A stretch of 64,000 nt of DNA from Salegentibacter mishustinae (GTDB taxonomy: Bacteria; Bacteroidota; Bacteroidia; Flavobacteriales; Flavobacteriaceae). A program made the translations under genes and the position numbers. The notes below the pieces were generated by a model. That model had not been told where the DNA came from, made no database searches, and saw only the letters and a list, made by a program, of their open reading frames with translations. The stretch lies in contig NZ_LLKN01000002.1 of NCBI RefSeq assembly GCF_002900095.1, positions 2,232,001-2,296,000 of the forward strand. Direction: 5' to 3'. This document shows positions 27,892 to 36,822 of the stretch, one piece after another. Each line of letters begins with the position of its first letter. Within the stretch, counting starts at the first letter, position 1.

Positions 27892-28575
27892 ATGTCCAAT
27901 ACCGTCCTGGAATTAAAGAATGCTGCTATTTACCAGCGAGAAAGCCTTATTTTATCTGAAGTTGATGTAGAAGTAAATAAAGGTGACTTTGTATATCTTA
28001 TTGGTAAAACCGGTACCGGAAAAAGTAGTTTTATGAAAACACTTTATGGCGATTTACCACTTACCGAAGGCGAAGGGACAATTGTAGATTATAATTTACG
28101 AACGCTCAAAGAAAAAGACATTCCTTTTTTAAGAAGAAAGCTAGGTGTGGTTTTCCAGGATTTTAAACTTTTAACCGACAGGAATATCAAAGACAACCTA
28201 CTTTTTGTTTTAAAAGCTACCGGCTGGAAAGACCAAAAAGCAATGGAACATAAGATAGATGAAGTTTTAGATAAAGTAGGAATGAAATCTAAGGGCTTTA
28301 AATTTCCTTATCAACTCTCTGGTGGAGAGCAACAACGTGTTGCAATTGCACGTGCACTTTTAAATGATCCCGAACTTATTCTTGCCGATGAACCCACCGG
28401 AAACCTGGATCCACAAACATCGGTAGAAGTTATGGAAGTGCTTCAGGATATAAGCAAAAACGGAAAAACCATTTTAATGGCCACGCATGATTATGCTTTA
28501 CTGCTAAAATATCCTTCAAAGACTCTAAAATGTGACGGGCAACGCGTTTTTGAAGTAGTTCAGAAATCAGTCTAA
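27892..28575 (+). CDS. ftsE: Cell-division ATP-binding protein FtsE
   Basis: A 227-residue ABC ATPase with Walker [13 protein letters not shown]-loop [13 protein letters not shown], signature [15 protein letters not shown], Walker [13 protein letters not shown] and switch ATHDY. The FtsE-type [15 protein letters not shown] region distinguishes it from generic LolD/MacB ATPases. FtsE works with FtsX to activate septal peptidoglycan hydrolases. No ftsX lies adjacent, as is common in this phylum. Its last 4 bases overlap the convergent small gene at 28572. Confidence 0.92.
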   Translation: MSNTVLELKNAAIYQRESLILSEVDVEVNKGDFVYLIGKTGTGKSSFMKTLYGDLPLTEGEGTIVDYNLRTLKEKDIPFLRRKLGVVFQDFKLLTDRNIKDNLLFVLKATGWKDQKAMEHKIDEVLDKVGMKSKGFKFPYQLSGGEQQRVAIARALLNDPELILADEPTGNLDPQTSVEVMEVLQDISKNGKTILMATHDYALLLKYPSKTLKCDGQRVFEVVQKSV

Positions 28576-28832
28576 GGCTGAACTTCATCAGCTTTTACCC
28601 TGTGCGGCTTTCTATTGATAAAAAGATAGTAGAAATTAACGCATACAATTACTGCGTTGGTAATAATTACCGGCCAGGAATCTATTAAAACTCCGTAGGC
28701 AATAAAGAAGATACAGCCAAGGCTGTTTACGACTCTAAGCTTTATGATATTCTTCATAAAGAATGAAATCGCTACAAAAAAAGAGGAAAGGTAACCTATC
28801 CATTCGGTAAGACTAATTCCCAGGAATTCCAT
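28572..28832 (-). CDS. YgjV-like small membrane protein
   Basis: An 86-residue protein with three hydrophobic stretches: EWIGYLSSFFVAISFFM, VVNSLGCIFFIAYGVLI and VIITNAVIVCVNFYYLF. The spacing and motifs fit the YgjV / bacterial inner-membrane protein family of unknown function. Its stop overlaps the ftsE stop by 4 bases on the opposite strand. Confidence 0.75.
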   Translation of the reverse strand: MEFLGISLTEWIGYLSSFFVAISFFMKNIIKLRVVNSLGCIFFIAYGVLIDSWPVIITNAVIVCVNFYYLFINRKPHRVKADEVQP

Positions 28833-28869
28833 ATAAAAAAGAAGAGTTTGTTTGAAAAGTTATTGAGCT

Positions 28870-28931
28870 CGTCATTCTGAACTCGTTTCAGAATCTAACA
28901 TCTTAGACCCTGAAACAAGTTCAGGGTGACG
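28870..28931. repeat. REP-like palindromic repeat, copy 3 (complete)
   Basis: A 62-base imperfect palindrome that starts CGTCATTCTGAAC and ends GTTCAGGGTGACG, with centre AATCTAACATCTTAGA. It can fold into one long hairpin, lies after typA and could end its transcript. Partial copies occur at 8,221 and 18,623. Confidence 0.8.
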
Positions 28932-28971
28932 GAGAAAACAACCTCCAAACAAACTCTTTTAAGTTGAGTGA

Positions 28972-30771
28972 TTAAACTATTTTATTTCTTTTACGCTCGT
29001 TTTCTGTAAGATAGATTTTACGCAATCTTAAGTGGCTTGGAGTAACCTCAACATACTCATCTTTCTGAATATATTCTAAAGCTTCTTCCAAAGAGAACTT
29101 AAGCGCAGGAACAATCTTCGCTTTATCATCGGCACCAGAAGAACGTACGTTAGAAAGCTTTTTGGTTTTGGTAATATTCACTGCCATATCATCCTGACGT
29201 GAATTTTCACCAATAACCTGGCCTTCATAAATTTCCTCTCCCGGATCTACGAAAAACTTCCCTCTATCCTGAAGCTTATCTATAGAGTAAGGAATTGCTT
29301 TTCCGCGTTCCATAGAAATCAACGAACCGTTTTGACGTTGTGGAATTCCACCTTTCAACGGCTGATACTCTTTAAAACGGTGCGCCATAATCGCTTCACC
29401 TGCAGTAGCAGTAAGCAACTGGTTACGCAAACCTATAATTCCTCTGGAAGGAATCATAAACTGAATGATCATTCGTTCGCCACGGGTTTCCATACTTAGC
29501 ATTTCTCCCTTTCTCATCGTCACCATTTCTACAGCTTTCCCTGAAACTTCTTCAGGTAAATCTATAGTTAGTTCTTCTACCGGTTCACTTTTCTCACCAT
29601 CAATTTCTTTAATAATAACCTGAGGCTGACCGATTTGAAGTTCGTAACCTTCTCTTCTCATCGTCTCAATAAGAACAGAAAGGTGCATTACTCCACGTCC
29701 ATAAACCAAAAATTTATCGGCACTATCAGTTTCCTGAACCCTAAGGGCAAGGTTTTTCTCTAATTCTTTGGTAAGTCTTTCTTTAATATGCCTTGAAGTC
29801 ACAAACTTTCCGTCTTTTCCGAAGAAAGGAGAATCGTTAATTGTGAAAAGCATACTCATTGTAGGCTCATCGATTGCGATGGTTTTTAGACCTTCAGGAT
29901 TTTCAATATCGGCAACAGTATCACCAATTTCAAATCCTTCCAGACCAACCAAAGCACAAATATCACCAGGTTGAACTTCTTCTACTTTTTTACGGCCCAA
30001 ACCTTCAAAAGTAAATAGCTCTTTAATTTTTGTTTTCTTAATGCTACCGTCTCTCTTAACAAGCGAAACCTGCATTCCTTCTTTTAAATGCCCTCTTTGC
30101 ACTCTTCCAATTGCAATTCTTCCTGTAAAAGAAGAGAAATCTAAAGAAGTAATAAGCATTTGAGGAGAACCTTCCTGAACTTTAGGCGAAGGAATATGTT
30201 CCAATACCATATCAAGAAGTGGTTCTATATTATCTGTTTTCTCATTAGGATCGTCGCTCATCCAATTGTTCAGGGCAGAACCATAAACCGTTGGAAAATC
30301 AAGCTGCCATTCTTCAGCACCCAACTCAAACATAAGGTCAAAAACCTTCTCGTGTACTTCATCTGGAGTACAGTTAGGCTTATCTACCTTATTTACTACA
30401 ACACAAGGTTTTAACCCAAGATCTATAGCTTTTTGCAACACAAAACGTGTTTGCGGCATTGGGCCTTCAAAGGCATCTACTAAAAGTAAAACCCCATCGG
30501 CCATATTCAATACTCTTTCTACTTCACCACCAAAATCGGCGTGACCAGGAGTATCAATAATATTGATTTTGGTGTCTTTATAGACTACCGATACGTTTTT
30601 AGAAGTAATAGTAATACCACGTTCTCGTTCCTGATCGTTGTTATCCAGGATAAGATCTCCGGTGTTCTGGTTATCCCTGAACAAACGGCAGTGATACATA
30701 ATCTTGTCTACCAGGGTAGTTTTACCGTGGTCTACGTGCGCGATAATCGCGATGTTTTTAATAGCTGTCAT
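28972..30771 (-). CDS. typA: Translational GTPase TypA/BipA
   Basis: A 599-residue ribosome-binding GTPase. G1 is AHVDHGKTTLVD, G3 is DTPGHADFGGEV, G4 is NKVDKPNC and G5 is SALNNW, and the switch region contains RERGITITSKN. It is followed by domain II, the EF-G-like domains III and V, and the TypA-specific C-terminal domain (PSRGIIGLRNQLLTATAGEAIM; KIYLTENERKR). TypA aids 50S assembly and growth under stress or cold. It has its own promoter and is followed by the REP-like hairpin. Confidence 0.97.
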   Translation of the reverse strand: MTAIKNIAIIAHVDHGKTTLVDKIMYHCRLFRDNQNTGDLILDNNDQERERGITITSKNVSVVYKDTKINIIDTPGHADFGGEVERVLNMADGVLLLVDAFEGPMPQTRFVLQKAIDLGLKPCVVVNKVDKPNCTPDEVHEKVFDLMFELGAEEWQLDFPTVYGSALNNWMSDDPNEKTDNIEPLLDMVLEHIPSPKVQEGSPQMLITSLDFSSFTGRIAIGRVQRGHLKEGMQVSLVKRDGSIKKTKIKELFTFEGLGRKKVEEVQPGDICALVGLEGFEIGDTVADIENPEGLKTIAIDEPTMSMLFTINDSPFFGKDGKFVTSRHIKERLTKELEKNLALRVQETDSADKFLVYGRGVMHLSVLIETMRREGYELQIGQPQVIIKEIDGEKSEPVEELTIDLPEEVSGKAVEMVTMRKGEMLSMETRGERMIIQFMIPSRGIIGLRNQLLTATAGEAIMAHRFKEYQPLKGGIPQRQNGSLISMERGKAIPYSIDKLQDRGKFFVDPGEEIYEGQVIGENSRQDDMAVNITKTKKLSNVRSSGADDKAKIVPALKFSLEEALEYIQKDEYVEVTPSHLRLRKIYLTENERKRNKIV

Positions 30772-30795
30772 ATAAGCGCCTCATTTTTAAGGCTG

Positions 30796-30824
30796 CAAAT
30801 GTACGGCTATTTTTAAAGAAACAA
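30796..30824 (-). promoter_or_regulatory. Promoter of typA
   Basis: Reverse-strand TTG (30,824-30,822), an 18-base spacer and TACATTTG (30,803-30,796) match the Bacteroidota consensus. The start codon is 25 bases further on. Confidence 0.55.
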
Positions 30825-30914
30825 GTATCTAATGCTACTTATTCAAAATAAAATATTCTAGACTAAACGCTCTGTAAATCAAAAGCTTAATTTCTGGGAA
30901 GCTATTTTATAAAC

Positions 30915-31112
30915 TCAGGAGTTAGTTTTTAGCTTTTTGTAAATGAAAAAACCGAAATAAATTAATGCAATTGTTCCAAAACCTATTCCTAATAAAGGCT
31001 TTTCAGGTCTTTGGTAAATGAAGAAAATCGTAGCTGCGGTCATTATTAGCGCATTTACTAACAAACGCTTAGCGGTATAATAATTCCTAAACTGTTCTGT
31101 AATACTTCCCAT
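30915..31112 (-). CDS. Small two-helix membrane protein, function unknown
   Basis: A 65-residue protein with two hydrophobic segments (LLVNALIMTAATIFFIY and LGIGFGTIALIYFGFFIY) and a Lys-rich end. It reads in the same direction as the DinB-like gene, 42 bases downstream of it. I do not recognise a family. Composition and placement make it likely real. Confidence 0.6.
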   Translation of the reverse strand: MGSITEQFRNYYTAKRLLVNALIMTAATIFFIYQRPEKPLLGIGFGTIALIYFGFFIYKKLKTNS

Positions 31113-31154
31113 AGCTTTATTTTTTTTTCAAAGCTATGAATTTAAAAGCAATCT

Positions 31155-31640
31155 TTAACTTTCATCGGCCGAGGGACCATAAGTGGCCGGTACCGGGATA
31201 TCTAATAGCCGAAAGTAAACTCCTAACTGTGCCCTATGATGCGGCAACTGGTTAAACACCATCATTCTAAGCACACTATATTTTGGCATATCCATTAAAA
31301 CCTTTTCGTTCTGGATCATTTTCCAGTTCTTTTCATATTCTTTATCTGGTTTTCGTAGAGCAGCTTCGGCTTCCGCAGTATTATTTCTTAAAACTTCAAG
31401 AATTTCTTCTACACTGGCAAAATCGGGAGCTTTATAACCGGCCATATCCATCTCATCCATTTCCATAGTTCCGGTGATCCAACTGGGAATTTCAGCAAGG
31501 TGATTAGCCAGTTGTCTAATACTCATAGACTTTTTATGGGGGCGCCAATTCATTTTATCAGCAGGAATCCGTTTTAGAAATTTTTCGGTAATCACTACTT
31601 CGTGTTGAAGCTCAGATATTAATATGTTTTGAAGTTCCAT
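31155..31640 (-). CDS. DinB-family protein
   Basis: A 161-residue four-helix protein of the DinB/YfiT superfamily. The metal-binding histidines are in ELQHEVVITEKFL, SIRQLANHLAEIPSW and QLPHHRAQLGVYFRLLDIPVPATYGPSADE. Members are metal-dependent transferases, often thiol-S-transferases, or proteins of unknown role. The individual substrate cannot be told. Confidence 0.9.
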   Translation of the reverse strand: MELQNILISELQHEVVITEKFLKRIPADKMNWRPHKKSMSIRQLANHLAEIPSWITGTMEMDEMDMAGYKAPDFASVEEILEVLRNNTAEAEAALRKPDKEYEKNWKMIQNEKVLMDMPKYSVLRMMVFNQLPHHRAQLGVYFRLLDIPVPATYGPSADES

Positions 31641-31734
31641 AATTTTAAAATTAAAATGGAAATTACAACAAAAAGGTCATCACTCCTTAAGTTTTAAAAA
31701 CAAAAAGACCTCTGGAAAACACGTATTTTTGGAA

Positions 31735-31765
31735 TTGTTCCTACCGCTTAATTCTATTATATTTG
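31735..31765 (+). promoter_or_regulatory. Promoter of kdsA
   Basis: TTG (31,735-31,737), a 20-base spacer and TATATTTG (31,758-31,765) match the consensus. The ATG is only 19 bases after the -7 box, giving a very short leader. Confidence 0.6.
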
Positions 31766-31784
31766 CGCAACCAATTCCTTTTTT

Positions 31785-32603
31785 ATGAAACTTGACCGAA
31801 TTCCACAGTTAAAATATACAGATTCCAACAACTTCTTTTTACTTGCCGGCCCTTGCGCTATAGAAGGCGAAGAAATGGCATTAAGAATTGCCGAAAAAGT
31901 TGTGGAAATCACCAACAAACTGGAAATCCCCTATGTTTTCAAGGGTTCTTTTAAAAAGGCTAACCGCAGCCGAATTGATAGTTTTACCGGAATTGGAGAT
32001 GAAAAAGCTTTAAAAATTCTTCGAAAAGTTTCTGAAACTTTCGAAATTCCTACCATAACCGATATTCACGAAGTAAGCGATGCGAAATTAGCTGCTGAGT
32101 ATGTAGATATTCTTCAAATACCCGCCTTTTTGGTTCGACAAACAGATCTGGTAGTCGCCGCTGCAGAAACCGGAAAAGTGGTCAATCTCAAAAAAGGACA
32201 ATTTATGAGTCCTGAAAGTATGAAGCACGCAGTAACCAAAGTGACCGATTGCAATAACGAGCAAGTAATGGTTACCGATCGCGGCACCATGTTTGGCTAC
32301 CAGGATATGATTGTAGATTTTAGAGGAATTCCTACAATGCGCGAATTTGCTCCTACCGTTTTAGATGTTACTCATTCCCTTCAGCAACCAAACCAAAGCA
32401 GCGGTGTTACCGGCGGAAGACCAGATATGATAGAAACCATTGCCCGAGCTGGTGTGGTTAATAATGTAGACGGCTTATTTATTGAAACTCATTTTGATCC
32501 TGCCAACGCAAAAAGCGACGGAGCGAACATGCTAGATCTTAAACATTTGGAAACTTTACTAAGCAATTTAGTGGCTATAAGAAAAACTGTAAATAAGTTA
32601 TAA
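31785..32603 (+). CDS. kdsA: 3-deoxy-8-phosphooctulonate synthase
   Basis: A 272-residue enzyme joining phosphoenolpyruvate and arabinose-5-phosphate to make KDO-8-phosphate for lipopolysaccharide. Seen are LLAGPCAIEGEEMALRIAE, FKGSFKKANRSRIDSF, FLVRQTDLVVAAAETGKVVNLKKGQFM and DVTHSLQQPNQSSGVTGGRP. It also has ETHFDPANAKSDGANMLDL near the end. Length is typical. Confidence 0.97.
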   Translation: MKLDRIPQLKYTDSNNFFLLAGPCAIEGEEMALRIAEKVVEITNKLEIPYVFKGSFKKANRSRIDSFTGIGDEKALKILRKVSETFEIPTITDIHEVSDAKLAAEYVDILQIPAFLVRQTDLVVAAAETGKVVNLKKGQFMSPESMKHAVTKVTDCNNEQVMVTDRGTMFGYQDMIVDFRGIPTMREFAPTVLDVTHSLQQPNQSSGVTGGRPDMIETIARAGVVNNVDGLFIETHFDPANAKSDGANMLDLKHLETLLSNLVAIRKTVNKL

Positions 32604-32682
32604 GTTTCCTAAAATTTATTTCGAGTAATTTATATAAAATTTTTTCAAAGTATTTTGCAGAATTAATCATTCTGTTTTAATC

Positions 32683-33825
32683 ATGTTGAAAAATTACATA
32701 TCCCTAATTCCCCTATTAGCTTTTTGCTCCATTTTTTGTAGTCCGAATTACGTTTTCGCCCAGGACGAGCCTGAAGTAAATATTGGGGGAGCTGTTCGTT
32801 TTAACTACAATCTATCCTCCTGGAAACCCGGACAGAAAGCCAGGGGTGGCGATTTTGGTTACGATGTATTTATCATTAACGCCGATGCCAAATTTAAGGG
32901 TATTTATCTCGAAGCCGAATACCGTTTATATTCTGATGCTTTTGGAGGCGGATTCTTAAAATACGGATTAGTTGGCTACGAGTTGGATGAAAAAAGACGC
33001 CTTGAATTAGGACTTGCCGAAGTTCCATTTGGGATCGAAAGATATAACTCTCATAACTGGTTTCTAAACCTTCCTTATTATGTTGGCCTGGAAGACGATT
33101 ACGATATGGGCGTAGATTATATTTATAATGATGACCGTTTCCAGTATCACGTAGGATTTTTTAAGAATGCTGAAGAATTTGCCTTTGGAAGTAACACCCC
33201 ATCTTCTCCGCACCGGTACTCCTATGATGTTGTAGGCAGGAATAAAGAGGTGAATCAGTTTAACACCAAGTTTATTTGGAAGCCATTATCAGATAATACC
33301 CATAAAATTGGGGCTTCGGGTCAGTACGGCGGCTTGTACAATATAGACACCGAAGAAACCGGAGACCATTATGCAGTTGCTTTGCACTATGAATACCAAA
33401 GTAATGACTGGTCTATAAAAGGACAGGCTACCAAATCTAAATTAAACCCAAAAAATGCACCAGGAGAATCTCGAGACATAGTTTCGATGGGGGCTTATGG
33501 AGTGCCTTACCAGGTAGCTGCAGATTTTGAAATCTATACCCTGGGAATAGCAAAAAAACTCACACTAGATACTAACTTGATTAAATACCTGGAGTTTTAT
33601 GATGACTTTGGTTATATGAATAAAAGGAAGAAAGAGTTTGCCAATACTTTTATGAACGTCTTTGGAGTACTTATTAATTCTGGTCCAATATTTACGTATA
33701 TAGATTACGCTGCTGGATACAACCATTCCTGGTTAGGAGGTGATTTTACAAATGAATTCGCTGCAGGGATGCAGGATGCCAAATGGGAAGCCAGGTTTAA
33801 TATCAATATCGGCTATTATTTTTAG
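32683..33825 (+). CDS. Porin-like outer-membrane barrel, copy A
   Basis: A 380-residue protein with signal peptide (IPLLAFCSIFCSPNYVFAQ), then DEPEVNIGGAVRFNYNLSSW and repeated amphipathic strands to a terminal NINIGYYF, the outer-membrane barrel signal. The fold looks like a phosphate-selective-porin or DUF-type 16-strand porin. The next gene encodes a close paralogue with many identical blocks (SSW, GGDFGYD, AEYRLYSDAFGGG, NSHNW, YSYDVVGRNKE, QYGGLYN, YIDYAAGYNHSWLGGDF). Together with the downstream BCCT gene this suggests an osmolyte entry pore, an inference from context. Confidence 0.85.
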   Translation: MLKNYISLIPLLAFCSIFCSPNYVFAQDEPEVNIGGAVRFNYNLSSWKPGQKARGGDFGYDVFIINADAKFKGIYLEAEYRLYSDAFGGGFLKYGLVGYELDEKRRLELGLAEVPFGIERYNSHNWFLNLPYYVGLEDDYDMGVDYIYNDDRFQYHVGFFKNAEEFAFGSNTPSSPHRYSYDVVGRNKEVNQFNTKFIWKPLSDNTHKIGASGQYGGLYNIDTEETGDHYAVALHYEYQSNDWSIKGQATKSKLNPKNAPGESRDIVSMGAYGVPYQVAADFEIYTLGIAKKLTLDTNLIKYLEFYDDFGYMNKRKKEFANTFMNVFGVLINSGPIFTYIDYAAGYNHSWLGGDFTNEFAAGMQDAKWEARFNINIGYYF

Positions 33826-34007
33826 TAAAACTTCGATAGCTGCATTACTTTCAACAACATATTCCTCAAATAAAGCGAGGTAAACAATACTTATAGCCAT
33901 CTTAACAATTGTTTTATTTGATTAAATAAAAGTTAATACAAGCTCAGTTTAAGATTTTTCGTTTTAATTTAAGTTAATTTGGCAATTAACCAAGCAATAT
34001 TATCTTA

Positions 34008-35162
34008 ATGAGAACCCAAAGGATTTCAGGGAATCACTTCTCTTTCAATTCATTTTTAGCTATTATCAGTTTTTTTATAATAGCTCCTTTAACTGCACAA
34101 GATGAGCCCGAAATTTCTGTGGGTGGTGCTCTTAGATACAATTATAATCTATCTTCCTGGAAAGATGGCCAAAAAAACCGTGGCGGCGATTTTGGTTATG
34201 ATATTTTCAGAATAAATTTCGATGCAAAATACAAAGGGATTTATCTAAATGCTGAATATCGTTTATATTCTGATGCCTTTGGTGGTGGTGTGATGAAACA
34301 AGGTTGGATGGGTTATAAATTTAACGATCTGGACGAAATACAAATTGGACTAACTCAGGTTCCCTTTGGCATTCAGCAATATAATTCTCATAACTGGTTT
34401 TTTAACCTCACTTATTATGTAGGGCTTGAAGATGATCACGATATGGGAATAAAATATATTCATGCTGGTGAAAAATATGAATATCACCTGGCTTTCTTTA
34501 AAGGCGCTGAAGAATTAGCTTTTGGAAGTAATACTGAATCTTCTGCCAGCCGATACTCTTACGATGTTGTAGGTAGAAATAAAGAGATCAATCAGTTTAA
34601 CGGCAAGTTCGTTTATAAGTTTGGCGAGAAAGCAGCAAATCGTTTAGGAGTTTCTGCCCAATATGGCGGTCTTTATAATTTAGATACTAAAGAAACCGGA
34701 GACCATTACGGCCTCGCTGCACACTACGAGATCACTCAAAACCGGTGGAACTTAAAAGCGCAGGTTTTAACAGCCGCGCATAACCCTATTAATGCGGAAG
34801 GCGAAACCAGGGAATCTTTAACTTTTGGCGCATACGGCTTCCCATATGAAGTTGCTGCCGATTTTAATTTATACTCTCTGGCAATTTCAAGAAATGTTCC
34901 CGTGAACCTGGGACCTGTTTCAAATTTGGAATTCTACAATGATTTTGGTTATATGCAAAAGCATAATAACAATTTTACCGATTCTTATATGAACGTTACA
35001 GGAGTTCTAGTTACCGCGGGGCAGGTTTATACTTATATAGATTATGCGGCCGGTTATAATCACTCCTGGTTGGGAGGTGATTTTGTAGATGATTTTGCAG
35101 AAGGTATTCCAGACGCAAAATGGGAAGCAAGGTTCAATATCAACATAGGATACTATTTTTAA
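34008..35162 (+). CDS. Porin-like outer-membrane barrel, copy B
   Basis: A 384-residue paralogue of copy A (signal peptide FLAIISFFIIAPLTAQ, then DEPEISVGGALRYNYNLSSW). It ends in the same NINIGYYF strand. The two genes are 182 bases apart, and the intergenic DNA holds no ORF. Differences concentrate in likely loop segments (for example the stretch around residues 95-120 and 235-265), which could alter pore selectivity. It precedes the BCCT gene by 23 bases, so copy B and BCCT are likely co-transcribed. Confidence 0.85.
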   Translation: MRTQRISGNHFSFNSFLAIISFFIIAPLTAQDEPEISVGGALRYNYNLSSWKDGQKNRGGDFGYDIFRINFDAKYKGIYLNAEYRLYSDAFGGGVMKQGWMGYKFNDLDEIQIGLTQVPFGIQQYNSHNWFFNLTYYVGLEDDHDMGIKYIHAGEKYEYHLAFFKGAEELAFGSNTESSASRYSYDVVGRNKEINQFNGKFVYKFGEKAANRLGVSAQYGGLYNLDTKETGDHYGLAAHYEITQNRWNLKAQVLTAAHNPINAEGETRESLTFGAYGFPYEVAADFNLYSLAISRNVPVNLGPVSNLEFYNDFGYMQKHNNNFTDSYMNVTGVLVTAGQVYTYIDYAAGYNHSWLGGDFVDDFAEGIPDAKWEARFNINIGYYF

Positions 35163-35185
35163 TTTAATTTCTGAAAACCAATTAT

Positions 35186-36811
35186 ATGGCAAAAAAAGTT
35201 ACAAGAAGCGATGAGAAAAAGTCAATCTTTGGATTGGAAGTAAACGGACCCGTTTTCTTCATTTCCTCTTTTTTCATCATTTTAAGCATCGTCCTAACCC
35301 TGGTATTTGAAAAACAGGCAGAAACAGTATTTTCAGATATTCAAAACGCAGTGGCCAATAATGCCGACTGGTTTTTTATAATGTGCGTTAATATTTTTCT
35401 GGTGTTTCTAATCTATCTTGCTTTGGGACCATTCGGCAAGATGAGAATAGGTGGCCTAAAAGCCAAACCTGAATTTAAAACCCTCTCCTGGTTTGCGATG
35501 TTATTTAGTGCAGGGATGGGAATTGGGCTATTGTTCTTTAGCGTGGGAGAACCCATAATGCACTTTAACACACCTCCAACAGCTGAAGCGGGAACTGCTG
35601 CAGCAGCAAAGGAAGCTATGAATTTCACCTTTTTACACTGGGGTTTTCATGCCTGGGGAGTTTATGCATTAGTAGGCCTGGCGTTATCATATTTCACCTA
35701 TACCCGTGGATTACCGCTAACCATCCGTTCTATTTTCTATCCTTTTTTAGGAGATAAGATTTATGGAAAAATTGGAGATGCCATAGATATTTTTGCAGTG
35801 TTAGCCACCTTATTTGGTTTAGCAACATCTCTGGGTTTTGGAGTGCAACAAATAGCTTCAGGTTTAGATCACGTCTTCAATGTCCCCAGCGGAATAACCA
35901 CTCAGGTAATCTTAATTGCTGGAATTACCCTGGTAGCCACTATTTCAGTAGTATTAGGGGTAGATAAAGGGGTGAAAATCCTTAGTGAATGGAATATGCG
36001 TGTAGCTTTAGTACTACTTGTACTGGCACTTATCCTAGGCCCTACCATCTTTATTTTTAGATCTTTTGTAGAAAATACCGGAAGTTACTTATTTAATTTT
36101 ATTGAAATTTCTTCCTGGAGTGAAACCTTTACCGGTGGATCCTGGCAAAACGACTGGACCGTATTTTACTGGGGCTGGTGGATTGGATGGTCTCCATTCG
36201 TAGGAATGTTCATTGCTCGTATTTCTAAAGGTAGAACTATTAGAGAGTTTATATTGGGCGTATTGCTTGTTCCTTCCCTGGTAACTTTTTTCTGGATGTC
36301 TGCCTTTGGTAGTGTAGCTATACAGGATGCAATGGGTGGTGATATGAGTATTGTAGATGCGGTAAACGATGATATTGCCACTGCGCTTTTTGTCTTTTTT
36401 GAAGATTATCCGCTATCTATGGTAATCAATGTGGTAGCAGTAATTCTTATTGCAGGATTCTTTATTACCTCTTCCGATTCCGGTTCACTGGTAATTGATA
36501 GTTTAACTTCAGGAGGAAAAATAGATGCACCAAAAGGGCAACGTATATTTTGGGCGGTAACTGAAGGAACAGTAGCCGCGGTATTACTTATTGGTGGTGG
36601 TTTACAGGCTTTACAAACGGCCACAATTGTTACCGGACTCCCTTTTGCCTTCATATTGCTTATTATGTGCTATTCCCTCTATAAAGGTTTAAAAGAAGAT
36701 CATGTGGAACTGCAAGACAAGAAAGAGCAAAAAGAGATGGAAAACTACGAGGAAATCGTAAACGACATCGTTAAGAAAAGAAATATTTCAAAAAACACAG
36801 AAAACCAATAA
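35186..36811 (+). CDS. BCCT-family transporter (betaine/choline/carnitine type)
   Basis: A 541-residue protein with about twelve helices. The family's glycine-rich helix is SAGMGIGLLFFSVGEPIMHF, and the signature tryptophan stretch is DWTVFYWGWWIGWSPFVGMFIARISKGRTIREF. The segment FFITSSDSGSLVIDSLTSGG is also typical. BCCT carriers import quaternary ammonium osmolytes with Na or H ions. The C-terminal tail (DHVELQDKKEQKEMENYEEI) is charged, and in relatives such a tail senses osmotic state. It lies between porin B (23-base gap) and a universal stress protein gene (11-base gap). Confidence 0.94.
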   Translation: MAKKVTRSDEKKSIFGLEVNGPVFFISSFFIILSIVLTLVFEKQAETVFSDIQNAVANNADWFFIMCVNIFLVFLIYLALGPFGKMRIGGLKAKPEFKTLSWFAMLFSAGMGIGLLFFSVGEPIMHFNTPPTAEAGTAAAAKEAMNFTFLHWGFHAWGVYALVGLALSYFTYTRGLPLTIRSIFYPFLGDKIYGKIGDAIDIFAVLATLFGLATSLGFGVQQIASGLDHVFNVPSGITTQVILIAGITLVATISVVLGVDKGVKILSEWNMRVALVLLVLALILGPTIFIFRSFVENTGSYLFNFIEISSWSETFTGGSWQNDWTVFYWGWWIGWSPFVGMFIARISKGRTIREFILGVLLVPSLVTFFWMSAFGSVAIQDAMGGDMSIVDAVNDDIATALFVFFEDYPLSMVINVVAVILIAGFFITSSDSGSLVIDSLTSGGKIDAPKGQRIFWAVTEGTVAAVLLIGGGLQALQTATIVTGLPFAFILLIMCYSLYKGLKEDHVELQDKKEQKEMENYEEIVNDIVKKRNISKNTENQ

Positions 36812-36822
36812 AAATAGGCATT

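Noticed and set aside
32640-32670. Promoter for porin copy A at TATTTTGC
   Set aside because: It lacks one base of the TAnnTTTG consensus and no -33 element was found. Not listed as a promoter.
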